Shown here: piece after piece, positions 18,570 through 26,584 of the stretch
Layout of the letters: every line of letters begins with the position of its first letter
Numbering within the stretch: position 1 is the first letter of the stretch
From: Brachybacterium sacelli
Lineage (GTDB): Bacteria; Actinomycetota; Actinomycetes; Actinomycetales; Dermabacteraceae
Reading direction: 5' to 3'
DNA: 64,000 bases
Assembly: GCF_017876545.1 (NCBI RefSeq)
Contig: NZ_JAGIOD010000002.1
Span: 1,178,001-1,242,000, forward strand
Position numbers and translations under genes: made by a program
The notes under the pieces: model-generated
What the model saw: the letters and a program-made list of their open reading frames with translations, nothing else
The model's database searches: none
What the model was told of the DNA's origin: nothing

Positions 18570-19178
18570 GTGGAGCAGCAGCGACGCCGGATCGGTGTGA
18601 TGGGTGGGACCTTCGATCCCATCCACCACGGCCACCTCGTCGCCGCCAGCGAGGTCCAGAGCGTCTTCGGCCTGGACGAGGTGGTCTTCGTCCCCACCGG
18701 CCGTCCCTGGCAGAAGTCCTCCCGGGAGATCTCCGACCCGGAGCACCGGTACCTGATGACCGTCGTGGCCACTGCCGCGAACCCGGTGTTCACCGTCTCG
18801 CGCGTCGACGTCGACCGGCCCGGCTCGACCTACACGATCGACACGCTCCGGGACCTGCACGACCAGCAGCCCGAGGCGGATCTGTTCTTCATCACGGGGG
18901 CCGACGCCCTGCAGTCTATCCTCACCTGGAAGGACTCCGAGGAGATCTTCTCCCTCGCGCACTTCGTCGGCGTCACCCGCCCCGGGCACGAGCTGGACAC
19001 CGCCGGTCTGCCGGCGGACGGGGTCACGCTCATCGAGGTCCCGGCGATGGCGATCAGCTCCACCGACTGCCGGGTGCGGGTCGCCGCCGGGGAACCGGTC
19101 TGGTACCTGGTGCCCGACGGCGTCGTCCAATACATCAACAAGTACGCCCTCTACACAGGAGGTGACGGCGATGACTGA
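18570..19178 (+). CDS. nadD: Nicotinate-nucleotide adenylyltransferase
   Basis: A 202-residue enzyme forming NaAD from NaMN and ATP in NAD synthesis. The N-terminal nucleotide-binding motif [15 protein letters not shown] is diagnostic, and the [10 protein letters not shown] block near residue 165 is the second nucleotidyltransferase motif (usually ISST.IR). GTG at 18570 gives a short MEQQRRR extension before the motif, as in relatives. The C-terminus overlaps the next gene by 8 bp. Confidence 0.95.
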   Translation: MEQQRRRIGVMGGTFDPIHHGHLVAASEVQSVFGLDEVVFVPTGRPWQKSSREISDPEHRYLMTVVATAANPVFTVSRVDVDRPGSTYTIDTLRDLHDQQPEADLFFITGADALQSILTWKDSEEIFSLAHFVGVTRPGHELDTAGLPADGVTLIEVPAMAISSTDCRVRVAAGEPVWYLVPDGVVQYINKYALYTGGDGDD

Positions 19179-19698
19179 GTCCGACACCACCCCGCGGCGC
19201 GGCCGTCGTGCCCGCGAGCTGGGCCCCGAGGAGAGTGCCGCTCTGCAGGAGACCCGGACCTCGGCCCCCGGCGTGCGCGGCGCCGTCGCCCCGCCGACGG
19301 CGGACGCCCCCGTGCCCACGCTGCGCAAGTTCGGCCGTCGCGCCCGTATCATCGAGCTCAGCGACGACGCCCCGGCCCCCGCGCCGGCTCCCGTCCCCGA
19401 GCAGCCCGCCTCGCGCGATCGCGACCTCGACGGCGTCGAGCTGGGGGAGCTGTCGGTGAGCGAGGCCCCCGAGCCCCGTCCCGCCCCGCGCTTCGACGGC
19501 AAGGTGCTGCACCGCCCCGAGCGCTCCGGCAGCCGCCCGCTGCTGTGGCTCGTGTGGGCCCTGATCGCCGTGGCCCTGATCGTGCTGGTCGTGCTGCTGC
19601 TGACCGGTGTGCTCGGTCCGGGCACGGCCTCCGACCTGGGGGCAGCCGCCCCCGACCTGTTCGTCGACCATCCCCTGCTGGAGGAACCGATCGCGTGA
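19171..19698 (+). CDS. Proline/alanine-rich one-TM protein
   Basis: A 175-residue protein with a disordered, charged N-terminal two-thirds and one strong membrane helix near residues 125-148 ([21 protein letters not shown]), then about 25 extracytoplasmic residues. ATG at 19171 was preferred over GTG at 19162 because AGGAGG at 19157-19162 fits this start. It lies where many actinobacteria have a LytR-type gene between nadD and rsfS, but it shows no LytR-CpsA-Psr domain. It overlaps nadD at the 5' end and rsfS at the 3' end. Function unknown. Confidence 0.8.
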   Translation: MTESDTTPRRGRRARELGPEESAALQETRTSAPGVRGAVAPPTADAPVPTLRKFGRRARIIELSDDAPAPAPAPVPEQPASRDRDLDGVELGELSVSEAPEPRPAPRFDGKVLHRPERSGSRPLLWLVWALIAVALIVLVVLLLTGVLGPGTASDLGAAAPDLFVDHPLLEEPIA

Positions 19699-20072
19699 GT
19701 GCTCCCGAAGAATCCCTCGACCTCGCCCGCGTGGCGGGCCGGGCCGCCGCCGGCAAGCTCGCCGAGGAGGTGATCGGCCTGGACGTCTCCGAGCAGGTCG
19801 TGATCACCGACGTGTTCCTCGTGTGCAGCGGCGACTCCGAGCGCCAGGTCTCCGCCATCGTCGACGGGGTCGAGGAGGCCCTGCTGACGGACCGCCGGCG
19901 CAAGCCCCTGCGCCGCGAGGGCGAGCGGGACGCGCGCTGGGTGCTGCTGGACTACGGCGACATCGTCGTGCACGTCCAGCACTCCGAGGACCGTGCCTTC
20001 TACGCGCTCGAGCGCCTGTGGCGCGACGCCCCGGTCATCGACCTGCAGATCGACGAGGACACCTCGGCGTGA
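19695..20072 (+). CDS. rsfS: Ribosomal silencing factor RsfS
   Basis: A 125-residue RsfS/Iojap protein, which binds L14 and blocks subunit joining under nutrient limitation. DVSEQVVITDVFLVCSG, RRKPLRREGERDARWVLLDY and the DIVVHVQHSEDRAFYALERLW block are diagnostic. The GTG start overlaps the previous stop (GTGA). The nadD-rsfS-phosphatase order is conserved in this group. Confidence 0.93.
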   Translation: MSAPEESLDLARVAGRAAAGKLAEEVIGLDVSEQVVITDVFLVCSGDSERQVSAIVDGVEEALLTDRRRKPLRREGERDARWVLLDYGDIVVHVQHSEDRAFYALERLWRDAPVIDLQIDEDTSA

Positions 20073-20722
20073 GGTCGCCGCACGCCCCGGGTGGCCACGT
20101 GCGCACCCGTCTCGTCCTCGTGCGCCACGGGCAGACGGACTACAACCGCGAGGGACGCCTGCAGGGGCAGGTCGACATCCCGCTGAACGAGGCCGGCACC
20201 CGGCAGGCCGCCGTGCTCGCCGCCACGGTCGCCGAGAACCCGCCGGACCTCCTCGTCTCCTCCCCGCTGGAGCGGGCCCGTGACACCGCGGCGATCGTCG
20301 GCGACGCCTCTGGGCTGGACGTCACCACCGACGAGGCGTTCCTCGAGCGCGGCTTCGGCCGCTGGGAGGGCCTGCGCGGCGAAGAGATCCGCCGGCACTG
20401 GCCGGCCGAGCACGCCGACTGGCGCGCCCACCGTCCCGTGCACGGACTGGGCGTGGAGGACCGACCCGCGGTGGGCGAGCGGGTCGCGGCCGCCTGCCGT
20501 CAGCTGGTCGCCGAGAACACCGGCGGCACCGTCATGGTGATCGCCCACGGCGCCGCCATCACCCTGGGGATCACGGCCCTGCTGGGCCTGGACGCCGACG
20601 GCTTCCGCGGCGTCGCGGGCCTGGAGAACTGCCACCGCTCGGTGCTCGAGCCGCTGACCTCGGACACCACCGGTGAACTGATGAGGTTGGTGTCACACAA
20701 CCTCCCCCCGGATTTCCACTGA
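20069..20722 (+). CDS. Histidine phosphatase (phosphoglycerate mutase-like)
   Basis: A protein of about 217 residues in the histidine phosphatase superfamily. The catalytic LVLVRHGQTDYNREGRLQG motif is near the start, the second catalytic His is in VMVIAHGAAI, and SSPLERARDTA is also typical. The GTG at 20069 overlaps the rsfS stop by 4 bp; GTG at 20099, nearer the RHG motif, is an alternative. The substrate cannot be read from sequence; broad acid-phosphatase or glucosyl-3-phosphoglycerate phosphatase roles are known for relatives. The 3' end lies directly left of the ICE insertion, and the recombinase frame runs antisense through it. Confidence 0.9.
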   Translation: MRSPHAPGGHVRTRLVLVRHGQTDYNREGRLQGQVDIPLNEAGTRQAAVLAATVAENPPDLLVSSPLERARDTAAIVGDASGLDVTTDEAFLERGFGRWEGLRGEEIRRHWPAEHADWRAHRPVHGLGVEDRPAVGERVAAACRQLVAENTGGTVMVIAHGAAITLGITALLGLDADGFRGVAGLENCHRSVLEPLTSDTTGELMRLVSHNLPPDFH

Positions 20723-22505
20723 CCCGGGGAGCGATGTAATATCGATGAGTCGCCTGATGGGGCGACGCCCGACACGGGGCTATGGCGCAGTTGGTAGCGC
20801 GCTTCCATGGCATGGAAGAGGTCAGGGGTTCGAATCCCCTTAGCTCCACCCCGCGCACAAGGCTCGAACCCTTGCCAACAGAATCGTTGGCTGGGGTTCG
20901 GGCCTTGTCGCCGTTCTGGGTCCAGTTGAGGGCGTTGGCGTTGACCTCGGGATCGAGCAGCATCTCGAAGGGCCGGTTGTTCTCGACGCGTAGCTGGTCG
21001 TCCTCGTCGATGTAGACCTTGGTGAAGAAGGCCTGGTTGCACAAGCGCCGGTTGGCGTCGTCGCACCGTTGGTAGATGTCGGCGCAGTCAGTGAGCAGGT
21101 TCAGCGCATCGTCGAGGTGGGTACGGGCGTCGGCGTAGTCGCCGTGGTGGGCGTCGATACGCCGGTTGACGCTGTCGAGTTCGCCGAGGATGCGATCCTG
21201 TTCCCGTCTCAGTACCGGCAGAGGTACGGCGTCGGCGTAGTGGGCTTGCATGAGCCGGTCTTGTTCGTGTTCGAGCCGGTCGCGGTGCTTGGTGAGGCGT
21301 TCGAGTTCGTCGGTTTCGGCGGCCATGAGCCGGTCGAACTCGTGATGCATCATCCCCGACAGGGCATCGCGCTGTGCGGGGCTGATCTGCACGCGCGTGT
21401 AGTAGTTCTCGATCAGTTTCTCGACGTCTTCGATGAGCATCGCTTGTCGGGTGCAGTCGGTGCGCTTGGAGTGCCGGCCCGAGCACACGAAGTAGCTGTA
21501 GACCTTCCCGTGTCGGTTCTTGGCGTTGGACACGATGAGCCGGGACCCGCACTGGCCGCAGTGGATGGTGCCTTTGAGGTAGTGGTCGTGGACCTGTGTG
21601 GCCTCGGCGGCGGTCTTGTGCGCGGTGAGCACGGACTGGACCTGGTACCAGACCTCGGGAGGGACGAGGGCGGTGTGGGTGCCTTTGTAGCGGGTGCCGC
21701 GGTAGATGACATCGCCCTTGTAGTAGGGGTTGGTCAGCAGCCGGTGCACCGAGGACACCGCCAGCGCCTTGGCAGGCCGCTTCGGGGTAGGCACGCTGAC
21801 CAGTCCGCGAGAGGTCAGCTCGTCGTGGAGCTGGCTGACTGTCCAGTTGCCCGAGGCGTAGGCCTTGAAGGCCCACTCGATCAGCGGTGCGCGGTCGGGG
21901 TCGAGTTCGACGGCGCGGACCTCACGGCCCATCTCGTCGCGGTTGCGGACGTTGAGGTAGCCGATGGGGGCCTTGCCGAGGGTGCCGCCGCCGATGGCTT
22001 TCTGGGTCATGCCTTTGGTGACCTCGGTGGCGAGGTTGCGGGAGTAGAACTCCGCGATGGTGGACATGATCCCGTGCAGCAGCATCCCCGAGGGGGTTTC
22101 GTCGATGTTCTCCGTGGCCGAGACCAGCAGCACGCCGGCCTGTTGGAGGGCCAGGTGGATGGTCACGTCGTCGGCGCGGTTGCGGGCGAGTCGGTCGACC
22201 TTGTGGACGATGCAGTAGGCGACCTTGTTGGCCTTGACGTATTGGATCATCCGCATCAGCTCGGGCCGGTCGGCGGACTTGGCCGAGGCTCCGGCGTCGA
22301 CGAACTCCTCGATGATGGCCGCGCCGAGCTGGTCGGCCTTGCGGCGCACCGCCTCACGTTGGGCGGGGATGGAGAAGCCTTCGTCGGTGCCGCCCTTGGA
22401 GGCCTGTTCGCGGGTGGAGACCCGCAGGTAAGAGATGGCGACTGCCGTGCTGATCGGTGGTTCGATCAGACTGGCCGCCGGATCGGCAGCAGTAGTGGTG
22501 GTCAT
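20571..22505 (-). CDS. Large serine recombinase (ICE integrase)
   Basis: The frame from ATG 22505 encodes 644 residues. The resolvase domain has nucleophile Ser30 in YLRVSTREQ and the conserved KVDRLARN. A recombinase domain follows (GYLNVRN, NPYYKGDVIYRG), then a zinc ribbon with CGQCG and YFVCSGR, and a coiled coil at about residues 430-490. Residues 1-552 are element-encoded. From residue 553 the frame runs antisense through tRNA-Ala (GFEPLTSSMPWKRATN) and into the host phosphatase gene, stopping at 20571. The natural stop was evidently on the other side of the attachment site, and integration replaced the C-terminus. The enzyme should integrate and excise the element. Confidence 0.92.
   Translation of the reverse strand: MTTTTAADPAASLIEPPISTAVAISYLRVSTREQASKGGTDEGFSIPAQREAVRRKADQLGAAIIEEFVDAGASAKSADRPELMRMIQYVKANKVAYCIVHKVDRLARNRADDVTIHLALQQAGVLLVSATENIDETPSGMLLHGIMSTIAEFYSRNLATEVTKGMTQKAIGGGTLGKAPIGYLNVRNRDEMGREVRAVELDPDRAPLIEWAFKAYASGNWTVSQLHDELTSRGLVSVPTPKRPAKALAVSSVHRLLTNPYYKGDVIYRGTRYKGTHTALVPPEVWYQVQSVLTAHKTAAEATQVHDHYLKGTIHCGQCGSRLIVSNAKNRHGKVYSYFVCSGRHSKRTDCTRQAMLIEDVEKLIENYYTRVQISPAQRDALSGMMHHEFDRLMAAETDELERLTKHRDRLEHEQDRLMQAHYADAVPLPVLRREQDRILGELDSVNRRIDAHHGDYADARTHLDDALNLLTDCADIYQRCDDANRRLCNQAFFTKVYIDEDDQLRVENNRPFEMLLDPEVNANALNWTQNGDKARTPANDSVGKGSSLVRGVELRGFEPLTSSMPWKRATNCAIAPCRASPHQATHRYYIAPRVSGNPGGGCVTPTSSVHRWCPRSAARAPSGGSSPGPRRRGSRRRPGPAGP
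20714..20742 (+). promoter_or_regulatory. Candidate tRNA-Ala promoter
   Basis: TAATAT at 20737-20742 is a good -10 box, and TTCCAC at 20714-20719 is a weak -35 box at exactly 17 bp spacing. The -35 overlaps the end of the phosphatase gene. Transcription would start near 20750, about 25 bp before the tRNA. Confidence 0.5.
20776..20848 (+). tRNA. tRNA-Ala (anticodon GGC)
   Basis: A 73-nt tRNA with acceptor stem GGGGCTA/TAGCTCC (one G-T pair), D stem GCGC/GCGC, anticodon stem CTTCC/GGAAG, anticodon GGC at 20809-20811 and a T stem-loop AGGGG-TTCGAAT-CCCCT. CCA is not encoded; CCC follows. It reads the GCC codon, heavily used in this genome. Its 3' end borders the integrative element, so this gene is the probable attachment target and stays intact after insertion. 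Confidence 0.97.
20857..20908 (-). terminator. Long hairpin at the tRNA/recombinase junction
   Basis: A 23-nt arm at 20857-20879 (ACAAGGCTCGAACCC...) is complementary to 20886-20908 with three mismatches, around a 6-nt loop. It lies 9 bp after the tRNA and inside the 3' part of the recombinase frame. It could end tRNA transcription, pause the recombinase transcript, or form part of the attachment site. The arm contains a CTCGAACCC stretch that resembles a tRNA T-loop read in antisense. Confidence 0.55.
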
Positions 22506-22692
22506 CGGGTCCTTCACTCTCACGCGATTCGACCCTCGCGCTCCCAAAAGACTGGGAGGGGATGTTGATCGTGAGAGCAGCCATCGATGTGGCTGTAGGG
22601 CGAGACCCGACGGGGTCACGGTTTTGCGTGTTGCCCACCCATGCGGGTGAGGTTTAGGACCACAACACCCCGCGCACGCGAGGCTTGCACGT
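22506..22692. other. Recombinase upstream region
   Basis: No gene was seen in these 187 bp, which separate the recombinase ATG from the stop of the next minus-strand gene. It must carry the recombinase promoter or a long leader, but no boxes were clear. Confidence 0.4.
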
Positions 22693-22938
22693 TCATTCTA
22701 CCAACGGGGCTGCGACACCCGCCTTGGTACTGGGTGCGGTGGTGCCGCGGTCGCTGTAGGTCTCGGGGGTCTCGGTGGCGCGGCGTTCGGCGCGGCTGTG
22801 CCCGGTCTCCTGCAAGGTCAACCGGATCAGGACCTCGGCGAGCTTGTGCAGGTCCGCCTGGTCGCGGTGTACTGCGCGGGCCGAGAATGACCGGTCCTCA
22901 TACCGGCGCCGGTCGGTCTTCTTCACATAGGTGCCCAT
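22693..22938 (-). CDS. Small ICE protein, unknown function
   Basis: An 81-residue basic protein starting MGTYVKKTDRRRYEDRS. It contains an amphipathic segment (VHRDQADLHKLAEVLIRLTLQE) and a disordered tail. The ATG shares one base with the TGA of the DUF4913 gene upstream, so translation is coupled. No motif was recognised. Its site next to the recombinase would suit a recombination accessory factor, but nothing in the sequence proves it. Confidence 0.65.
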   Translation of the reverse strand: MGTYVKKTDRRRYEDRSFSARAVHRDQADLHKLAEVLIRLTLQETGHSRAERRATETPETYSDRGTTAPSTKAGVAAPLVE

Positions 22939-23555
22939 CAGTCCCGCACCTCCCCGGTCACCGGATCGACATCGAGGTCGTCGTCGAGGCTGGCGTAGAA
23001 CTCGTCCTCGGCGTCCTGGCGGCTGCGGACCTGTGCTTGGACGAACTGGACGAACTCGGCGTCCCGGTCGGCGATCACGACATCCTCGACCGGCGGCCCG
23101 GGTTCTTCGCCGGGCCAGGTGGTCTGTCGGGTGGGCCGGTCGCGGTCGATGCGGGTGCCGGAGGCGGCGACCCAGTCCCGCAGCCGGGCGCGGGTGTCGG
23201 CGAAGTCGCGATGCCAGCCGATCGCGGCGGAGGCATTCTGTTCGGGGTCGTAGGCACCCAGCCAGTGCAGGTGCAAAGCCGACAGTTCCCAGACGAGTTC
23301 GGGATGATGGTGCCAGAACGGCGGAACCACCGAGGCCGGTAGTCCGTAGGTGTGGCGCAGCCAGTTCACCCACCGGTTCAGCGCGAGCCATTCCTGTTCC
23401 AGGTCGTGGGCGGACAGCAGGTTCCAGTTCACCGGGTGCGGTGTCTCGGGCACGTCGGCGTCACTGACCTGTGGTGGCCCGGCGAACACGTCCGGCTCAT
23501 CCACCTCTGGCTCGTCGTTGTCGAGCGGGTCGGGTTCGGGAATGTGATCGGTCAT
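22938..23555 (-). CDS. DUF4913 domain protein
   Basis: A 205-residue acidic protein. Residues about 40-140 (WLALNRWVNWLRHTYG, VPPFWHHHPELVWELSALHLHW) match the DUF4913 family, found almost only in actinobacterial conjugative elements. The N-terminus is Asp/Glu/Pro-rich and disordered. It lies between the SSB-like gene and the 81-residue gene in the same operon. Its biochemical role is unknown; the context says conjugation accessory protein. Confidence 0.75.
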   Translation of the reverse strand: MTDHIPEPDPLDNDEPEVDEPDVFAGPPQVSDADVPETPHPVNWNLLSAHDLEQEWLALNRWVNWLRHTYGLPASVVPPFWHHHPELVWELSALHLHWLGAYDPEQNASAAIGWHRDFADTRARLRDWVAASGTRIDRDRPTRQTTWPGEEPGPPVEDVVIADRDAEFVQFVQAQVRSRQDAEDEFYASLDDDLDVDPVTGEVRD

Positions 23556-23574
23556 GATGATCGGCTCCCGGCGT

Positions 23575-24018
23575 TCACAGGCCGATGGCCGCGGACTGCG
23601 GTGCCTGAGCTGGCCGAGTGGGCGGCTCGACGGCGGCTGCTTCGCGTTCGGCGGCGCGGCGCGGTGTGCGGTCGACGTCGTAGCGGGTGCGGGCGGTGTC
23701 ATGGCCGATCTTCTTGGCCACGAACTCCTCGCTCTCGACCGCTTGGCCGTCACGTTCGTAGTTGATCTCGCGGGCATAGCCCTCGGCAATGAAGTTGTCG
23801 CCCTTGGCGAACCTCGCGTGGGCATGCTCGGCGGATCGGCCGAACATCACCAGATGGTGGTAGGTCGTCTCGGTCTGGGTGAACGAGCCGTCGTCCTCGC
23901 GGCGGAAGTGCTCCTTGCCGACCCGGGCGTAGAACCGCGGGTCACCCTTCGAGGTCTGGCTGAGCTGGGGGTCCGAAGCGATGAACCCCGAGAACGACTC
24001 CTGCGTGCGGATAGCCAT
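23575..24018 (-). CDS. Single-stranded DNA-binding protein-like (OB fold)
   Basis: A 147-residue protein beginning MAIRTQESFSGFIASDPQLS. The pattern of residues 1-100 (FSGFIASDPQL, RFYARVG, TTYHHLVMFGRSAEHAHARFAKGDNFIAEGY) matches the SSB OB fold, with a disordered C-terminus lacking the DDDIPF-type tip of the host SSB. It probably protects transferred single strands in the recipient. A strong AGGAGGAGAG Shine-Dalgarno lies upstream. A short M-H-L leader ORF precedes it (24039-24083). Confidence 0.8.
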   Translation of the reverse strand: MAIRTQESFSGFIASDPQLSQTSKGDPRFYARVGKEHFRREDDGSFTQTETTYHHLVMFGRSAEHAHARFAKGDNFIAEGYAREINYERDGQAVESEEFVAKKIGHDTARTRYDVDRTPRRAAEREAAAVEPPTRPAQAPQSAAIGL

Positions 24019-24038
24019 CAGACTCTCCTCCTGACACA

Positions 24039-24083
24039 TCACGCGACCCCACGTGTAGGGCCGCTCGTGCCAGACAGGTGCAC
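24039..24083 (-). promoter_or_regulatory. Leader ORF with GTGCACCTG element before the SSB-like gene
   Basis: On the minus strand, GTGCACCTG (24075-24083) opens a 14-residue frame, MHLSGTSGPTRGVA, that stops 20 bp before the SSB-like ATG. The same element occurs upstream of several other ICE genes (see findings). Whether it is translated or acts as a DNA or RNA element is not known. Confidence 0.45.
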
Positions 24084-24101
24084 CCACCCGCCCAAACGTG
24101 G

Positions 24102-25889
24102 TCAGGAGCCCGGGCGGCGCAGCAGCGCTTCGATCTCGGCCCGGTCGGTCTTGAGCTGAGCTGCATCAGGACGCGAGGGCCAAGGACGCAGATCGGTGAC
24201 GATCGGTGGCGCAGAGCGCAGGAGGGTCACACCCGTACCGAACGGGAGCGTCCTGATCCGGTCCGGGGGCAGGATCGGCACTCGACGCACCGAACGCTGA
24301 TTCGATCGCGTCCCGTGGTCACCGAGGGTCACGCTGTCGGTGTACTCGTCGCGTTCCCCGATCAGGGTGGAGAGGTCTTGGAGGTCGCGGGAGTTGGAGG
24401 CGCCGCCGAGGATGATCTTCACGATGGAGGCGTCCCAGATCGCCCCGGCGGCGTTGTCGGACCACTTCTCCCGCGCCTGGGCGAGGGACTGTAAGACCGG
24501 GAGTGTGGTGATGCCGGTGCCGCCACCCTCGGCCATCAGCGCCGGTAGCGACGGCAACGGTGCGAGGTTGCCGATCTCATCGAGTGCCAGCAGCAGCGGT
24601 GGGTCCAGACGTGCGCCGGGTGAGCGTGCGGCGATCCGGCGGGCGGTTTCGATGAGGTCTTCGACGAACGCCGCCACGAGTGCTGCGGATGCGCCGGCTC
24701 CGGCTCCGGTGGCGAGCAGGTAGAGGGTGCCGCGCTGGCGGATGAAGGTCTCGGGGTCGAAGTCCTCGCCCGGCCGTGGTGAGACGGCGTCGAGGACGCG
24801 GGGATCGGCAAGGGCTCCGAGGGCGAGTGCGACGCCTTGCCAGATCGAGTCCCTGGTTTTGGGGTCCGAGTCGATCATCGCCCCGAGGGAGTCGGCCCAC
24901 CCTGTGGCGGCCTGGGTGGTGTTGGTGAGGATGGCGACGGCTTCGGCGGCGGCGGTGGGGTCGAGGGTCCAGCGGAACAGCTCCGCGGGTGGCCGGTGGT
25001 CCAGTGCTGCGGCGTGCAGGAGGGCTTGGAGGGCGGTGCGCGTTTTCCCTTCCCAGAACCCGCCGGATTCCACCCCGCCGCTGCTGAGCCCGGTGGTGGA
25101 GGCGAGGCCGGTGGCGCGGATCATCGCCGTTAGCGGGTCATCGCAGCCGCGGATCGGTGACCAGCGCATCCCGGCGGGGATGCCCTCGGCCAGGTGCTGG
25201 GGGTCGAACACCGCCACCGGCCGACCATCTCGCTGGCGAGCTTTGAGGGTGGCGGTGAGGTTGTCCGGCCGTGTGGATGTGGTGACGACCGCGCCGGGTG
25301 CGTCGAGGATGGCGTTGATGACCACGTGCAGGCCTTTGCCGGAGCGGGGTGGGCCGATGAGCAGGACCGAGTCCTCCACGCTCGCCCATACCTGCCTGCC
25401 CTGCGAGCGTCCGAGCAGGTAGCCCACATCGGAGGGCGTGGGCTCATCGAGCGAGGGACGCAGTGTCGCGGCCCGGCGCAGGAGTGTCTTGGCGGAGGCG
25501 GTCTGGATGACCTCGTGGGCGGTAGCGATCCCGGCCAGGCGGCGTGGGTCGGTCTCGACCTTGCGCGAGTGGCGGCGCAGCCGCACCCACACCGACCCGG
25601 CGGCCGTCGCGAGGACGGCAAGCAGGACTGCGGTCACGATCCAGTACGCGACTGGGCTCAATCCGTCGGCATCGAGCGCGGCGGCGGGTTCGGTGGGGTT
25701 GAACAGCACACCGAGTCCCGAGGCCGGCCCGGCAGTGGGTTGGGATGCGCCGGTCAGGAACGCCGCCACGCTCCCTGCGGCGCGCAGGATGAGCGCGGCA
25801 CCGAAGGCGCTGATCAGGGCGATGATGGCGGCGTTGGTCAGCTCATCGCCCAGGCTCCCGGTCTGCCGCCCCGACGCCGGTCCGGTCAT
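24102..25889 (-). CDS. TraG/VirD4-type conjugation coupling ATPase
   Basis: A 595-residue coupling protein that links the relaxase-DNA complex to the secretion channel. Two membrane helices lie near residues 20-47 and 80-103. The ATPase domain has Walker A GPPRSGKG (about residues 179-186) and Walker B LLLALDEIGNLAPLPSLPALMAEG-type sequence, with the TTLPVLQSLAQAREKW block following. The C-terminal TraG-D segment (DRIRTLPFGTGVTLLRSAPPI) is also present. It overlaps the preceding gene by 4 bp (ATGA). It is shorter than full VirD4, as usual in actinobacterial elements. Confidence 0.9.
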   Translation of the reverse strand: MTGPASGRQTGSLGDELTNAAIIALISAFGAALILRAAGSVAAFLTGASQPTAGPASGLGVLFNPTEPAAALDADGLSPVAYWIVTAVLLAVLATAAGSVWVRLRRHSRKVETDPRRLAGIATAHEVIQTASAKTLLRRAATLRPSLDEPTPSDVGYLLGRSQGRQVWASVEDSVLLIGPPRSGKGLHVVINAILDAPGAVVTTSTRPDNLTATLKARQRDGRPVAVFDPQHLAEGIPAGMRWSPIRGCDDPLTAMIRATGLASTTGLSSGGVESGGFWEGKTRTALQALLHAAALDHRPPAELFRWTLDPTAAAEAVAILTNTTQAATGWADSLGAMIDSDPKTRDSIWQGVALALGALADPRVLDAVSPRPGEDFDPETFIRQRGTLYLLATGAGAGASAALVAAFVEDLIETARRIAARSPGARLDPPLLLALDEIGNLAPLPSLPALMAEGGGTGITTLPVLQSLAQAREKWSDNAAGAIWDASIVKIILGGASNSRDLQDLSTLIGERDEYTDSVTLGDHGTRSNQRSVRRVPILPPDRIRTLPFGTGVTLLRSAPPIVTDLRPWPSRPDAAQLKTDRAEIEALLRRPGS

Positions 25890-26458
25890 GGCAGCCGCCG
25901 GACCTGGACTGTGCCTGAGACCCGGCCCAGCAGCACGACCTCCCCGGCGTCGTCGTCGAGCAGGCCAGCGAGGCGGCTGGTGTCGAGCAGGGCGCGGGCG
26001 TGACCCGTGCCGGTGGCATTGGTGTGGGCGAGGACGAGGGCGACGGCGATGTCCTCGCCGGGCACGAACCCTTCGCCGGTGACCTCCACCAGCTCCGGCA
26101 CCTGCTTGGATTTGGAGTGCTTCCCGCGCGGTTTCCTTTGCTTGGTCTCTGCGGGTTGTGGGGGTGTGGGTTTGCGGGCGTGGATGAGGTCGGTGAACAC
26201 GGTCCCGTCGCTCTCGCGGACCTCGATCCGAACCGCGACCGTGCGGTCCTTCGTGATGGCGTCCAGCAGGGCGCCGAGGGTGCCCCGCGTCCACACCTGT
26301 CCCTCAGCAGGGGCCGGGAAGGCGGCACCGTCGACGGTGACCTCCAGGGCACCGGTCTCGGTGACCGTGATGACCACATGCGGCAACACCACCGGCGGCG
26401 CATCGGGTGGCGTGTTGCGGCGGCCGCGGCGAGACGGAAGATCGGCGTTGGAACCCAT
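25886..26458 (-). CDS. Conserved ICE protein, unknown function
   Basis: A 190-residue soluble protein. The first part (VVITVTETGALEVTVDGAAF) and the LDAITKDRTVAVRIEVRESDG block look beta-rich, a basic Pro/Lys linker follows (KQRKPRGKHSKSK), and the C-terminus (VALVLAHTNATGTGHARALLD) is compact. ATG at 26458 is preferred; GTG at 26473 in the same frame adds MHLAG and coincides with the recurring GTGCACCTG element. It is coupled to the VirD4 gene by ATGA. I recognise no catalytic motif; it is a likely coupling-protein partner by context only. Confidence 0.65.
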   Translation of the reverse strand: MGSNADLPSRRGRRNTPPDAPPVVLPHVVITVTETGALEVTVDGAAFPAPAEGQVWTRGTLGALLDAITKDRTVAVRIEVRESDGTVFTDLIHARKPTPPQPAETKQRKPRGKHSKSKQVPELVEVTGEGFVPGEDIAVALVLAHTNATGTGHARALLDTSRLAGLLDDDAGEVVLLGRVSGTVQVRRLP

Positions 26459-26584
26459 ACCGGCCAGGTGCACGGGCTCTGCCCTGTGAGCACGGCCGTG
26501 TGCGAGTTCATCGGCTGGTCATCTCCGGGCCGTACCGTCAAGACCCAGGACGGCGGCACGAACAGAAGGGGCGGGTGGGTGCGG

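Noticed and set aside
20571..20848. A natural recombinase C-terminus encoded by tRNA-Ala and the phosphatase gene
   Set aside because: The residues are an antisense reading of a tRNA and a core gene, so they are a consequence of insertion, not evolved coding sequence.
20776..21015. A 77-codon plus-strand frame starting in the tRNA
   Set aside because: It is a reading of the tRNA itself followed by antisense recombinase sequence.
22506..22619. In-frame upstream extension of the recombinase
   Set aside because: The extra residues are not recombinase-like, and ATG 22505 gives the normal short lead to the YLRVST motif.
25890..26294. N-terminal extension of the VirD4 protein
   Set aside because: It overlaps the 190-residue gene in another frame and is Arg/His-rich without similarity; ATG 25889 forms the usual ATGA overlap.
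26000..26584. N-terminal extension of the EEP protein to 512 residues
   Set aside because: The upstream part is antisense to the 190-residue ICE gene; the EEP fold starts at MRVGTWNVENLF.
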